A stretch of 64,000 bases of DNA. Origin: [Clostridium] methylpentosum DSM 5476. GTDB lineage: Bacteria > Bacillota > Clostridia > Oscillospirales > Ruminococcaceae. Numbering within the stretch: position 1 is the stretch's first letter; every line of letters starts with the position of its first letter. The DNA lies in NCBI GenBank assembly GCA_000158655.1, contig EQ973339.1, positions 303,983 through 367,982 of the forward strand. The letters run 5' to 3'. The notes under the pieces are model-generated. The model was not told the DNA's origin, ran no database searches, and saw only the letters and a program-made list of their open reading frames with translations. The position numbers were made by a program, and so were the translations under genes. Shown in pieces: positions 41,684-49,948 of the stretch.

Positions 41684-42428
41684 GCAGAAACAGATGCTTG
41701 CTGTGTGGGGCAGCCCTGGGGGCGGGAAAACCGTAACTGCGGTCAAACTTGCCCTGGAATTGTCCAAGCGGAAGAAAAATGTGGTGCTGGTGTTTACCGA
41801 TGTGACGGCGCCCACGCTTCCGGCTGTGGTCAGCGAAAAGAAACTGCCGGATGTGTCCGTGGGCGAACTGCTGGCGGCTCCCGGAATGACGCAGGAACAG
41901 GTTCTCAAGACCTGTGTTCCCTGTGAGAAAAATCCCTATATCAGCTTTCTGGGCTACAAGGCCGGTGAAAATGTCTTTACCCATGCGGAGTACAGCAAGG
42001 AAAAGGCGGTGGATATGCTGGTCCTGCTGCGGCACATCGCAGATTATGTGATCGTGGACTGCACCAGCCTTTTGACCGGTAATGTGCTGGCGACCACCGC
42101 ACTGGAGGTGGCGGATGATGTGCTGCGGGTGTGTGGCTGTGACCTGAAGGCCATCTCTTACTTCTCGTCCTATCTGTCGCTGGTTGCTGACAGAAAGTTC
42201 AAACCGGAACAGCACATCAAGGTGCTGTCCAACACGCGCCCTTATCAGGGCGGCAGCGAATACGAGAACTCCTTTGGCGGCGTGAAATATCGGCTGCCAT
42301 ATCTTCCTCTGCTGGAGGAACAGGCGGCGACGCTGAAACTGCTGGAACCGCTTTCCGGTAAAGAGGCCAAGACCTATGAGCCGGTCATTGCCGCTATTGC
42401 CGGGGAGGTGTTCGGAGATGGCAAGTAA
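41673..42428 (+). CDS. MinD/CpaE-like ATPase of the Tad cluster
   Basis: A 251-residue P-loop ATPase with a standard Walker A, WGSPGGGKTVTA (about 13-24), a switch region VLVFTDVTAPTL and Walker B-like YVIVDCTSLLTG near 125. The place between CpaB and CpaF is that of TadZ/CpaE, which positions the pilus machine. Unlike the copy at 55374 it keeps the Walker Lys and lacks a receiver domain. ATG after AGGAGGTTGAGAATACCG. It overlaps cpaF by 11 bases. Confidence 0.85.
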   Translation: MANKQKQMLAVWGSPGGGKTVTAVKLALELSKRKKNVVLVFTDVTAPTLPAVVSEKKLPDVSVGELLAAPGMTQEQVLKTCVPCEKNPYISFLGYKAGENVFTHAEYSKEKAVDMLVLLRHIADYVIVDCTSLLTGNVLATTALEVADDVLRVCGCDLKAISYFSSYLSLVADRKFKPEQHIKVLSNTRPYQGGSEYENSFGGVKYRLPYLPLLEEQAATLKLLEPLSGKEAKTYEPVIAAIAGEVFGDGK

Positions 42429-43794
42429 TATTGACCTGTTCTTCAATACCAGCAGGAATAAGAGGACATTCCCCGAAGTGCTGGCGGAGATTCAGGAATA
42501 TCTCGCCAGTAAGTATTCGACCCTGATTACCGACAACCCGGAGGAACAGCACCAGCAGATTACCGCATACATCGCAAAGTATCTCAATGATTACAGTCTG
42601 GGCGTTGAGGGCATGAGCCATGAGGAACTGATCGACAAACTCTATACGGAAATGGCCGAGTTCTCCTTCTTGACGCCCTATCTTTTCGCAAATGATGTGG
42701 AGGAAATTAACATCAATTCGTGGAAAGATGTGAAAATCACTTATGCGGACGGGCGTGTGGTTCCCACCAAAGATCGGTTCCAGACCCCACAGCACGCTGT
42801 TGATGTAATCCGCAGACTCCTTCATAAGTCCGGCATGATTCTGGATAACAGTCAGCCGGGTGTGGTGGGCCATCTCTCCAATAAAATCCGTATCACGGTT
42901 CTGGGCAATCCGCTCACAGATAAGGAAAAAGGTGTGGCTGCATCCATTCGTATCGTGAATCCCAAGAAGTTGAGCCGTGATGATTTCATTGGCTACGGGA
43001 CAGCCACCGCCGAAATGCTGGACTTTCTGGCCGAAGTTCTCCGATTCGGTTTGTCCATCTGTGTGACTGGTTCCACCGGCAGCGGTAAAACCACGCTGAT
43101 GAGCTGGATTCTCTCCACCATTCCCAACGAAAAGAGAATCTTCACCATTGAAAATGGGTGCCGCGAATTTGACCTTGTGAAAGAGGACGCCGAAGGAAAT
43201 GTCATCAACAATGTAGTCCATACCGTTACCCGATTTTCTGACGATCCCAAGCAGAACTACGATCAGGAGCGCCTTTTGGAGTTTGCCCTGACCTGTAACC
43301 CGGACATTGTGTGTGTCGGTGAGATGAAATCGGCCGAGGCATTCGCCGCACAGGAGGCGGCCCGTACCGGCCATGCGGTTATCACCACCACCCATGCCAA
43401 TAGCTGCAAAGCAACCTATTACCGCATGGTGACGCTGTGTACCCAGAAATACGACATGGGCGATAAGACCCTGTATAACCTGGTGACAGAAGCGTTTCCT
43501 ATCGTTCTGTTTGTGAAGAAGCTAGAGGACAACAGCCGCCGCGTCATGGAGATCACTGAATGTGAGATTCTGGAGGACGGCACCCGGCAGCTCCACACCC
43601 TCTACCGCTATCATGTGTCGGAAACCTCTATCCAAGATGGCAAGGTAAAGGTGCATGGCGAGTTTCAAAAGGTATCCACGATCTCGGCCAGCCTGCAAAA
43701 GCGGCTTTTGGAAAACGGTATGCCGCCCCGTCTGCTGGAGCGTATCGCTGGTGGCGGTGTAAAACTGGATACTGGAAAGGAGGAAACTGCGTGA
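42418..43794 (+). CDS. cpaF: CpaF/TadA-type pilus assembly and secretion ATPase
   Basis: A 458-residue hexameric ATPase of the CpaF/TadA/VirB11 superfamily that drives pilus assembly. Walker A GSTGSGKTTLM is at about 217-227, the Asp box around TIENGCREFDL, Walker B VCVGEMKSAEAFAAQEAART near 298-317 and the His box HAVITTTHANS near 320. The N-terminal domain is present. ATG at 42418 after GGGGAGGTGTTCGG. It overlaps tadB by 4 bases. As it could serve the T4SS (VirB11 role) and the pilus alike, it may power both. Confidence 0.93.
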   Translation: MASNIDLFFNTSRNKRTFPEVLAEIQEYLASKYSTLITDNPEEQHQQITAYIAKYLNDYSLGVEGMSHEELIDKLYTEMAEFSFLTPYLFANDVEEININSWKDVKITYADGRVVPTKDRFQTPQHAVDVIRRLLHKSGMILDNSQPGVVGHLSNKIRITVLGNPLTDKEKGVAASIRIVNPKKLSRDDFIGYGTATAEMLDFLAEVLRFGLSICVTGSTGSGKTTLMSWILSTIPNEKRIFTIENGCREFDLVKEDAEGNVINNVVHTVTRFSDDPKQNYDQERLLEFALTCNPDIVCVGEMKSAEAFAAQEAARTGHAVITTTHANSCKATYYRMVTLCTQKYDMGDKTLYNLVTEAFPIVLFVKKLEDNSRRVMEITECEILEDGTRQLHTLYRYHVSETSIQDGKVKVHGEFQKVSTISASLQKRLLENGMPPRLLERIAGGGVKLDTGKEETA

Positions 43795-44720
43795 TTGTAT
43801 TGATTTTGCTGGCCTTTGTCGGGATGCTGACCGGCATCTTCTTGATTCTGGGCATGACCCCCTTTACATTTGCGGAGGAACTGACCAAGCCGCTTTCTGG
43901 GCGGCAACAGCCGATTTCCAAGCGAATCCAGCAGGTCAACCACCCCAAAGAGCCGAAGGGCATCCGTAAAACCGTGCTGGAAGCACGGGAGATGTTGATT
44001 CTCACCGGAAAGGGTGGGAAGTTTGCCGCCATTTGTGCTTTCTCTCTGTTCCTGGCGGCAATGGGTGCTGTGATCTGTATTGTGATTCAGAACTACTTTA
44101 TGCTGCCGGTTTTGGCGGCCGGGATGGGCTTGCTCCCGTTCTGGTATGTCCTGTTCACCTCTCACAGCTATAAAAAGCTGATGAACAACGAGATTGAAAC
44201 CGGACTGTCTATCATCACAAGTTCCTATCTGCGCAGCGAGAGCATGATAACCGCTGTGGAAGAAAACATTCATTACCTGAACCCGCCTGTGGCAGATGTG
44301 TTCCGGGGCTTCTTGGCCGAAACCAATATGATAAGCGCCGATGTGAAACAGGCACTCTCCAACATGAAGCCCAAACTGGACAACTATGTGTTTCGGGAAT
44401 GGGTGGATGCCGCTATCGCCTGTCAGGACGATAAGAGCCTGAAAAGCACGCTCACCCCGATCATCGGGAAACTCTCGGATATGCGGATTGTTGCGGCGGA
44501 ACTGGACTACCTGCTTTATGAGCCTTTCAAGGAATTTATCACAATGGCGTTCCTGCTCATTGGCAACATCCCATTGTTATACTTCCTGAATAAAGACTGG
44601 TACGATGTGCTTGTAAATACGGGCTTTGGCAAAGGGATTCTGGCGGTGTGTCTGCTGGTGCTGCTGATCTCGTTTGCGGCGGTGATCCGGCTCACCAAGC
44701 CCGTAGAATACAAGCGTTGA
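43791..44720 (+). CDS. tadB: TadB-like pilus inner-membrane platform protein
   Basis: A 309-residue protein of the type II secretion F family. An N-terminal helix (1-25), a pair near 75-120, a central cytosolic GSPF helical domain (about 130-250, containing RSESMITAVEENI) and two C-terminal helices (about 245-262, 280-300) match TadB. GTG start at 43791 after AAAGGAGGAAACTGC. It forms the assembly platform with TadC, encoded two genes on, from which it is separated by a GNAT-like gene. Confidence 0.85.
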   Translation: MIVLILLAFVGMLTGIFLILGMTPFTFAEELTKPLSGRQQPISKRIQQVNHPKEPKGIRKTVLEAREMLILTGKGGKFAAICAFSLFLAAMGAVICIVIQNYFMLPVLAAGMGLLPFWYVLFTSHSYKKLMNNEIETGLSIITSSYLRSESMITAVEENIHYLNPPVADVFRGFLAETNMISADVKQALSNMKPKLDNYVFREWVDAAIACQDDKSLKSTLTPIIGKLSDMRIVAAELDYLLYEPFKEFITMAFLLIGNIPLLYFLNKDWYDVLVNTGFGKGILAVCLLVLLISFAAVIRLTKPVEYKR

Positions 44721-44747
44721 TCTCGTCAGGAGGTGATACCATCGAGA

Positions 44748-45188
44748 GTGCTACCGATCTCCCTGCGGGATGCCAATGCGTTTGTTCTGGCGCATCACCG
44801 GCACAGTGGGCAGGTGCGCGGCTGTAAATTCTGTGTAGCTGTCGTAGATGATTTGGACGCCGTTCATGGAGTTGCGATTGTTGGGCGCCCCGTTGCCCGC
44901 CGACTGGATGATGGGAAAACAGCGGAAGTGACCCGGCTTTGCACCGATGGTATTGCCAACGGGTGCAGCTTCCTTTACAGCCGGTGCGCCCGGATTGCGA
45001 AACTGATGGGCTATCAGAAAATCATCACCTACACCCTGGCAACCGAAAACGGAGCCAGCCTGCGAGCTTCCGGCTGGCAATGTGCGCCGGGACTGCGAGG
45101 CGGCGGGAACTGGAATGTGCCGGGGCGCCCCAGAGCCGACAGCCGCAACACCGGCCCCAAACGGCTCTATTACAAAGAATTGAGGTGA
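44748..45188 (+). CDS. XF1762-family GNAT-like protein inside the Tad cluster
   Basis: A 146-residue protein of the XF1762/GNAT-like type: LPISLRDANAFVLAHHRHSG, then KFCVAVVDD, GVAIVGRPVARRLDDG, TRLCTDG and GYQKIITYTL, each typical of the family, which occurs on phages and plasmids and has no known substrate. AGGAGGTGAT (44728-44737) precedes it; the in-frame GTG at 44733 is part of that site and the next is GTG 44748, so the true start is uncertain. It is inserted between tadB and tadC and overlaps the latter's leader. Confidence 0.75.
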   Translation: MLPISLRDANAFVLAHHRHSGQVRGCKFCVAVVDDLDAVHGVAIVGRPVARRLDDGKTAEVTRLCTDGIANGCSFLYSRCARIAKLMGYQKIITYTLATENGASLRASGWQCAPGLRGGGNWNVPGRPRADSRNTGPKRLYYKELR

Positions 45189-45196
45189 CGCGAGTT

Positions 45197-46069
45197 TTGT
45201 ATCTCATTTTGCTATGCTTTGGGACGCTCTTTGGCCTGGGAGCGTTCTTTTTGTTGGCCGGACTGCTCCGGCTGCCGACTTCCGCAAGCACAAAGGCGGT
45301 TCTGACCGTGACGAGCCGTGGAAAGTCACAGAAAGGCAGCATCAATGCTGTCCTGTTCGATATGGCGGCGCGGCTTTCGCCACTGGTACATCTGGACAAC
45401 TATAAGCGGAAGAAGCTGGAGGCGCAGTTGAAATCCGCTGAAATTAAAATGTCCCCGGAAACCTATATTGCGGCGGCCTGGGTAAAGGCTGGGCTGATTG
45501 CTCTGCTGATTATCCCGGCCCTTCTGATTTTCCCGATCCTTGCTCCGGTCATTGTGTTTCTGGCGGTGGCAGTTTATTTCAAAGAGCAGAAACGAGCGGA
45601 CGAGATCGTTCAGCAGCGCCGGGAAGAAATCGAGGCCGAGCTGCCCAGATTTGTAAACACCATTGAACAGGAACTACGCGCATCCCGTGATGTGCTGAAT
45701 ATCCTGAAATCCTACCAGAGAAATGCCGGTCATGCCATGAAGCGGGAACTGGAAATCACGATTGCAGATATGGCATCCGGCAACGAAGAAAACGCACTTA
45801 CCCGAATGGAGAGCCGGATTGGAAGTACCATGCTGTCCGATGTGGTGCGCGGCTTGATCTCCGTCAAGCGCGGCGATAACGGAATTATGTATTTCCAGAT
45901 GCTTTCTATGACCTTCAAGCAGTTGGAACTTCAAAAACTGAAACTGGAGGCCATGAAGCAGCCGGGGAAAATGCGTAAGTATTCCTTCATGCTGCTGGGC
46001 TGTTTCCTGCTGATGTATCTGGGTGTCCTGGGCTATGTGGTGTTGGAAGCCTTTGGCGATCTGTTCTAA
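45197..46069 (+). CDS. tadC: TadC-like pilus inner-membrane platform protein
   Basis: A 290-residue type II secretion F family protein with an N-terminal helix, a helix pair near 100-130, a GSPF domain (ELPRFVNTIEQELRASRDVLN) and a C-terminal helix (YSFMLLGCFLLMYLGVLGYV). It is the partner of TadB. Start: TTG at 45197, eight bases after GAGGTGA; GTG at 45185 is an alternative. The open frame further upstream is the XF1762 gene read in another frame. Confidence 0.83.
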   Translation: MYLILLCFGTLFGLGAFFLLAGLLRLPTSASTKAVLTVTSRGKSQKGSINAVLFDMAARLSPLVHLDNYKRKKLEAQLKSAEIKMSPETYIAAAWVKAGLIALLIIPALLIFPILAPVIVFLAVAVYFKEQKRADEIVQQRREEIEAELPRFVNTIEQELRASRDVLNILKSYQRNAGHAMKRELEITIADMASGNEENALTRMESRIGSTMLSDVVRGLISVKRGDNGIMYFQMLSMTFKQLELQKLKLEAMKQPGKMRKYSFMLLGCFLLMYLGVLGYVVLEAFGDLF

Positions 46070-46085
46070 AGGAGGTGGTGAAACC

Positions 46086-46481
46086 GTGAAACGACTTCTG
46101 AAGGACAAACGGGGCGAGGGCTTTGTGGATGTGTGTGTCCTGGTCCTGGCGATTGCAATGGTTCTGGCTTTGGTGGTTCGCATTGCGCCGGTGTTTGTGG
46201 CAAAGCAGAACCTTGATGTTTTTGCGGACGAATTGGTTCGGACAGCGGAAATCAATGGGCAGGTTGGCTCTGCTACCAGCGCAAAAGCGGCGGATTTACG
46301 GGAGCAAACCGGACTCGACCCCAATATCTCATGGAGTGACACCGGGAAAATTCAGCTTGGCAACGAGGTGGAAGTGACCCTCACAACCACCGTCAACATC
46401 GGACTGTTCGGTGAGTTTGCATCTTTTCCTGTCACTCTGACAGCAAAGGCCAGCGGGACTTCGGAGGTGTATTGGAAGTGA
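46086..46481 (+). CDS. DUF4320/TadE-like pseudopilin
   Basis: A 131-residue protein. A short basic leader ends in KRG-EGFVD, a prepilin-like site (Gly10, Asp15 at +5), and is followed by one hydrophobic helix (about 14-36) and a globular domain (ISWSDTGKIQLGNEVEVTLT). It fits DUF4320, the TadE-like minor pilin of Clostridia elements. GTG start at 46086 after GGAGGTGGTGAAACC. It overlaps the next pseudopilin gene by 4 bases (GTGA). Confidence 0.8.
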   Translation: MKRLLKDKRGEGFVDVCVLVLAIAMVLALVVRIAPVFVAKQNLDVFADELVRTAEINGQVGSATSAKAADLREQTGLDPNISWSDTGKIQLGNEVEVTLTTTVNIGLFGEFASFPVTLTAKASGTSEVYWK

Positions 46482-47023
46482 AAAAGATCCGAGAAGTCCT
46501 GAAAAGCAAATCCGGTCAAGGTGTACCGATGATTTTGGCGGTTGTCCTCTGCTGCCTGATTCTGGCCTGTGTGACCTTTGAGTATATGCGGCTGATGATT
46601 GTTGCACAGGGGGTGCGCGATTCTGTCCAGTCCGCCATTGTGGATGTGGCTACCGAGAACTGGGATGAAGCCTATGCCGGTTTACGGGAGGGGTACTCTG
46701 GTGGCTACCAGCTTGCCGGTTCGTCCTGGTCGCAGAATGTTACCAGCGGCAATGTGTATGCCCGCCTGCAAAATGTTTTGGGCGTTGAATACAAGGACGG
46801 ACAGTATGTAAAGTACAGCGGCGAGGATTTGGAGTATCGACTGTACGACCTGCACCTGGAAGTGGAAAACGCTCCACTGGCGCCGTCTGTGCCGGATGGC
46901 ATTACGCAGCTCAATGTCACAGGAACAATCACTGTTGATGTGCCGCTTTCCTTTGGGTTTGGGCATCTGCCGCCCATGCAGATCACCATGAAACTCAACG
47001 CCAAATATGTTCCCAGGTTTTAA
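46478..47023 (+). CDS. TadE/TadF-like pseudopilin
   Basis: A 181-residue protein with a basic leader KSG-QGVPM, a hydrophobic helix (about 17-38) and an extracytoplasmic domain (about 45-181) with repeated Tyr/Gly (YSGGYQLAG; DGQYVKYSG). The Gly-Gln-Gly junction repeats the motif of the candidate pilin at 35506. GTG start at 46478, eight bases after GGAGGTG; TTG at 46472 is too close to the site. It is the last gene before a promoter, so it ends the Tad transcription unit. Confidence 0.75.
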   Translation: MKKIREVLKSKSGQGVPMILAVVLCCLILACVTFEYMRLMIVAQGVRDSVQSAIVDVATENWDEAYAGLREGYSGGYQLAGSSWSQNVTSGNVYARLQNVLGVEYKDGQYVKYSGEDLEYRLYDLHLEVENAPLAPSVPDGITQLNVTGTITVDVPLSFGFGHLPPMQITMKLNAKYVPRF

Positions 47024-47107
47024 TTTTGTGTATTTCGCCCTGTCTCTTTTCCATAGCGCAAAAAAATATTTGGCAGGAATCACACCTGGACGCCGTATTT
47101 GTGCAAA

Positions 47108-47116
47108 TGGTATAAT
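47108..47116 (+). promoter_or_regulatory. Extended -10 promoter
   Basis: TGGTATAAT at 47108-47116 is a full extended -10 element 60 bases before the next start. I see no good -35 box at 17 bp, which extended -10 promoters can lack. It would start a unit for the DUF6550 protein and the genes after it. Confidence 0.6.
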
Positions 47117-47175
47117 GATGGCGGAAAATATTGCCGCTATTTTGATATAAATTTACCGTACAAGGAGGTTTGCAA

Positions 47176-47721
47176 ATGAGTTCTAAAAACAAAAAGCTGC
47201 TGGCCGCTCTCGGTGTAGCCGCTGTTGTGGTAATTGTGATCGCCGCAGTGCTGCTGGGCAAGGGTGGGCAGACCACGACCGTTGATCCGGCATCCACCCC
47301 CTCGGATGTATCTGCCGAGGATGTGGATAGCAGCAATACCCCGGACGGCAGCTCCAGTGAACCGCTGGTGGTGGTTCCGGACGCCTCGAAGCCCGAAGCC
47401 ACTGACAGCCAGAACCAGACGGACGCCGTTTTGAATGTGGAGGAAGAAGATCAGGTGGATGTCAACCTGACCGACAGCGAAAAGAAACCCGAAACCACTC
47501 CGCCCCCGGCGCCTTCTCAGGAGGAACAGCAGGCGGCCAGCGAAAAGGATGAGCCAATTGTGCATGAGCCAGACAGCAACCAACCCCAGACCGGCGACAC
47601 ACAGGGCGGTTCCATCTATCTGGAGGGCTTTGGCTGGATCACCGACGAGGGCGGCGGCTCCGTCCAGCACAACATTGACTCTGATGGAGATATAAATAAA
47701 CAGGTCGGCAACATGGGCTGA
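47176..47721 (+). CDS. DUF6550-type membrane-anchored protein
   Basis: A 181-residue protein: cytosolic start MSSKNKKLL, one helix (about 10-29), then a long acidic, Pro/Ser/Thr-rich extracytoplasmic stalk, ending in a conserved segment EGFGWITDEGGGSVQHN. The conserved end and low-complexity stalk fit DUF6550, found beside Tad-like genes of Clostridia elements. ATG at 47176 after AAGGAGGTTTGCAA. It has its own promoter and a terminator directly after it, so it may be expressed at a different level from the pilus genes. It may link the pilus to the wall. Confidence 0.7.
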   Translation: MSSKNKKLLAALGVAAVVVIVIAAVLLGKGGQTTTVDPASTPSDVSAEDVDSSNTPDGSSSEPLVVVPDASKPEATDSQNQTDAVLNVEEEDQVDVNLTDSEKKPETTPPPAPSQEEQQAASEKDEPIVHEPDSNQPQTGDTQGGSIYLEGFGWITDEGGGSVQHNIDSDGDINKQVGNMG

Positions 47722-47733
47722 TAACAAGCCCGG

Positions 47734-47764
47734 AGAGTACGGTAGCGATACCGTACTCTTTTTT
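47734..47764 (+). terminator. Strong intrinsic terminator
   Basis: AGAGTACGGTA (47734-47744) pairs perfectly with TACCGTACTCT (47749-47759) around a GCGA tetraloop, followed by six T. It separates the DUF6550 gene from the secreted protein gene. Confidence 0.9.
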
Positions 47765-47795
47765 GTCCTCAACTAAATTGATTGGAGGTGCGTTT

Positions 47796-49493
47796 TTGAA
47801 GCGGATATTTGTAATATTGCTCACACTTGTGCTGCTGTTGGGTATCTGTCCTATGAGCGCCCTGGCGGAAACCGGAGGAAGCGGAAACGTGGATGGCGGT
47901 GGCGGCGATATGGGGCAAGGAACCTCGCAGAACTCCTGGAACCCTGGTATGGATGGTGTACGAATTACCGTGGTTGATGCAGAATCCGGTCAGCCTGTGT
48001 CGTCCTCTTTTGATCTGACTAATAAAACTCCATCTATCAAGATTCATTTTGGGAAAGTCAGTAAAATTCAATATGCGAATGGGGCAAGTATTTCTCCCAC
48101 CACGGGGAATTACGACTACTACACCCCCGCAACCCCTATGCCGAGGATCGTCAGCAGTGGCAGCCAGAAGGCCAGCATTGAAGCAATCAAGAAATATTTC
48201 TGCTCAGAGTATGCGGTAAAACTGGTGGCGCAGCAGACCGGAATTGCATACGAGGAACTGATTGGCGGACAGTACAAACTGTTTTTGGAGCCAATCGCCT
48301 ATTTCAAGCACAACGGAATTATGATGGCCATGACTGCCCATGAAGCCGCACTCTATGATAATCAGGCAGGCGGGGCCTTGCGTAAAACCATGACGAGTTT
48401 GACCCATAAAAACCTGCCGCTGGCTATGTTCCTGGAATATGCGGATATGGGATTTCCGGCCTATACAGGGGCTACCAATAAGACCTGTTCCAACGATACT
48501 ATTATCACCTATCTGGGTATGGGTATTGTATGGTTTACCGACCCGCCCGAACAGCCGGAGCCAACCGACTATGACTACGAGTATCGTGTGGATACAGATG
48601 TTATCACGCCGGTAACGCTCTATGCGGGATCGGAGATCAATCCAGACAGCCCGGCCACGGTATCCTTCTCAATCAACGGCAGCACCTACCGGATGAACAA
48701 TATTGTGATTCCATCGGGAGATAGTCAGATTGCCTGGGTAAAGTGGCATACACCGTCGGAGCCGCAGGATATTACCATCTATGTCAGCACTAACAAAGGT
48801 TCATTGAGCCAAAGCACCATTCGGGCAAAGGTGGTAGATCTCTCCGGCAACGACCCGCCCGACCCGAAAGCCACCGATACGATGGGAAGCTGGACGGCCA
48901 GCAGCGTTCCCAGCCGAGAAACCAAGACCTATGCCGCTTGGAGTGTCTGGTGGGCAAAATGGCACCCCTATTGGGTGTGGCACAGCACAGGGAAAAACAC
49001 AGGGTATTGGGTAGACGATGGTTGGTGGGATTACTTCCGGGACAATTACTCGGCCAGCATGACAGCTACTACCCGAATTGAGCCGGACGAAAAGGTTCCC
49101 ACCGCTTCGGGCGATTTGATGAAATCGGGCTATGGCGTAACAAACACTGTAACGGCAACCGTCAGCACTTCTGCCCCGCTGTCGCACTATACCTATGGGC
49201 AGACAGCCGTATCCTACTTCCCGGAGTTTGGCTACGGAACCTACTGGCGGCTGTTGGAGCGGCTCACCAGCGGAACAACGGCGCGGTTCCAGTTTGCCAA
49301 AAACATTTACAGCACCTATAACCAGCGGGTGCATTTTTCGCCTGTTTGGTTCCCGGATGGGAGCTACACCGTCAATACCCATGTGATGGATATTTGGACG
49401 CCTGCGGGGATGCTCGCCATGAATCTCACCGATGATGTAACGATCAGCGGCTCCCTCTATGATGATTGGCATATCGCACCGGGCAATCCGTAA
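47796..49493 (+). CDS. Large secreted protein of the Tad/conjugation locus
   Basis: A 565-residue extracellular protein with a clear signal peptide (residues 1-24, KRIFVILLTLVLLLG to SALA). Following a Gly/Asp-rich linker are an alpha/beta part (about 50-260), a bead of Ig-like strands (about 275-370), a Trp-rich patch (AWSVWWAKWHPYWVW, about 377-391), and a beta-rich end. No LPxTG or membrane anchor is present. TTG start at 47796 with GGAGGTG before it. It is a candidate pilus tip, adhesin or mating-pair surface protein. I cannot name a family. Confidence 0.75.
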   Translation: MKRIFVILLTLVLLLGICPMSALAETGGSGNVDGGGGDMGQGTSQNSWNPGMDGVRITVVDAESGQPVSSSFDLTNKTPSIKIHFGKVSKIQYANGASISPTTGNYDYYTPATPMPRIVSSGSQKASIEAIKKYFCSEYAVKLVAQQTGIAYEELIGGQYKLFLEPIAYFKHNGIMMAMTAHEAALYDNQAGGALRKTMTSLTHKNLPLAMFLEYADMGFPAYTGATNKTCSNDTIITYLGMGIVWFTDPPEQPEPTDYDYEYRVDTDVITPVTLYAGSEINPDSPATVSFSINGSTYRMNNIVIPSGDSQIAWVKWHTPSEPQDITIYVSTNKGSLSQSTIRAKVVDLSGNDPPDPKATDTMGSWTASSVPSRETKTYAAWSVWWAKWHPYWVWHSTGKNTGYWVDDGWWDYFRDNYSASMTATTRIEPDEKVPTASGDLMKSGYGVTNTVTATVSTSAPLSHYTYGQTAVSYFPEFGYGTYWRLLERLTSGTTARFQFAKNIYSTYNQRVHFSPVWFPDGSYTVNTHVMDIWTPAGMLAMNLTDDVTISGSLYDDWHIAPGNP

Positions 49494-49510
49494 GAAAAAG
49501 GAGAATGGAT

Positions 49511-49948
49511 ATGAACGACAACAGAACGATTCGGATTATGGTGTTTGAACCTGGACGGGCGCCTTATACGACCATGCTGGAGGATTCTCTGGAACACCGG
49601 CAGGAACTTGTGGGCGGGGATATTGAGTGTATTCCTCTGCCCTGCGAAACGGTTCTCTGCTGCAATGCGTCCGGGAAACTGACAGGTCTGCCGGAGAACC
49701 GACAGTACGGGCCGGATACCCTTCACGGAACTTTTTTCCTCTATGGCGATACCCCGGAAGGACGGGGCGTTTCTTTGACCGATGAACAGATTGCCATGTA
49801 TCAGGAGTATTTTCCGCAGCCGGTCCCCGCAGCGGTATCCTTTGAAGTACGGTCCGCCGCCGACATGAAAGAGTTTATGAACCTCATGTTCGGCAAGGGA
49901 TGGGACATGGACACCGGAGCCGGAGAGGATATGGAGGCAGGCCGATGA
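49511..49948 (+). CDS. DUF3846-domain protein
   Basis: A 145-residue soluble protein in which residues 5-110 match DUF3846 (IRIMVFEPGRAPYTTML; LVGGDIECIPLP; LPENRQYG; GTFFLYGD). The domain is common in phages and conjugative elements and is of unknown role. The start is ATG at 49511 after AAGGAGAATGGAT; ATG 49505 is too close to the site. The end is weakly acidic (GAGEDMEAGR), with DME in place of the full tail. It overlaps the next gene by 4 bases (ATGA). Confidence 0.8.
   Translation: MNDNRTIRIMVFEPGRAPYTTMLEDSLEHRQELVGGDIECIPLPCETVLCCNASGKLTGLPENRQYGPDTLHGTFFLYGDTPEGRGVSLTDEQIAMYQEYFPQPVPAAVSFEVRSAADMKEFMNLMFGKGWDMDTGAGEDMEAGR

Noticed and set aside
44939-45196. An N-terminal extension of TadC by 86 codons.
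   Set aside because: This part is the XF1762 gene read in another frame; the ribosome site GAGGTGA fits the start at 45197.
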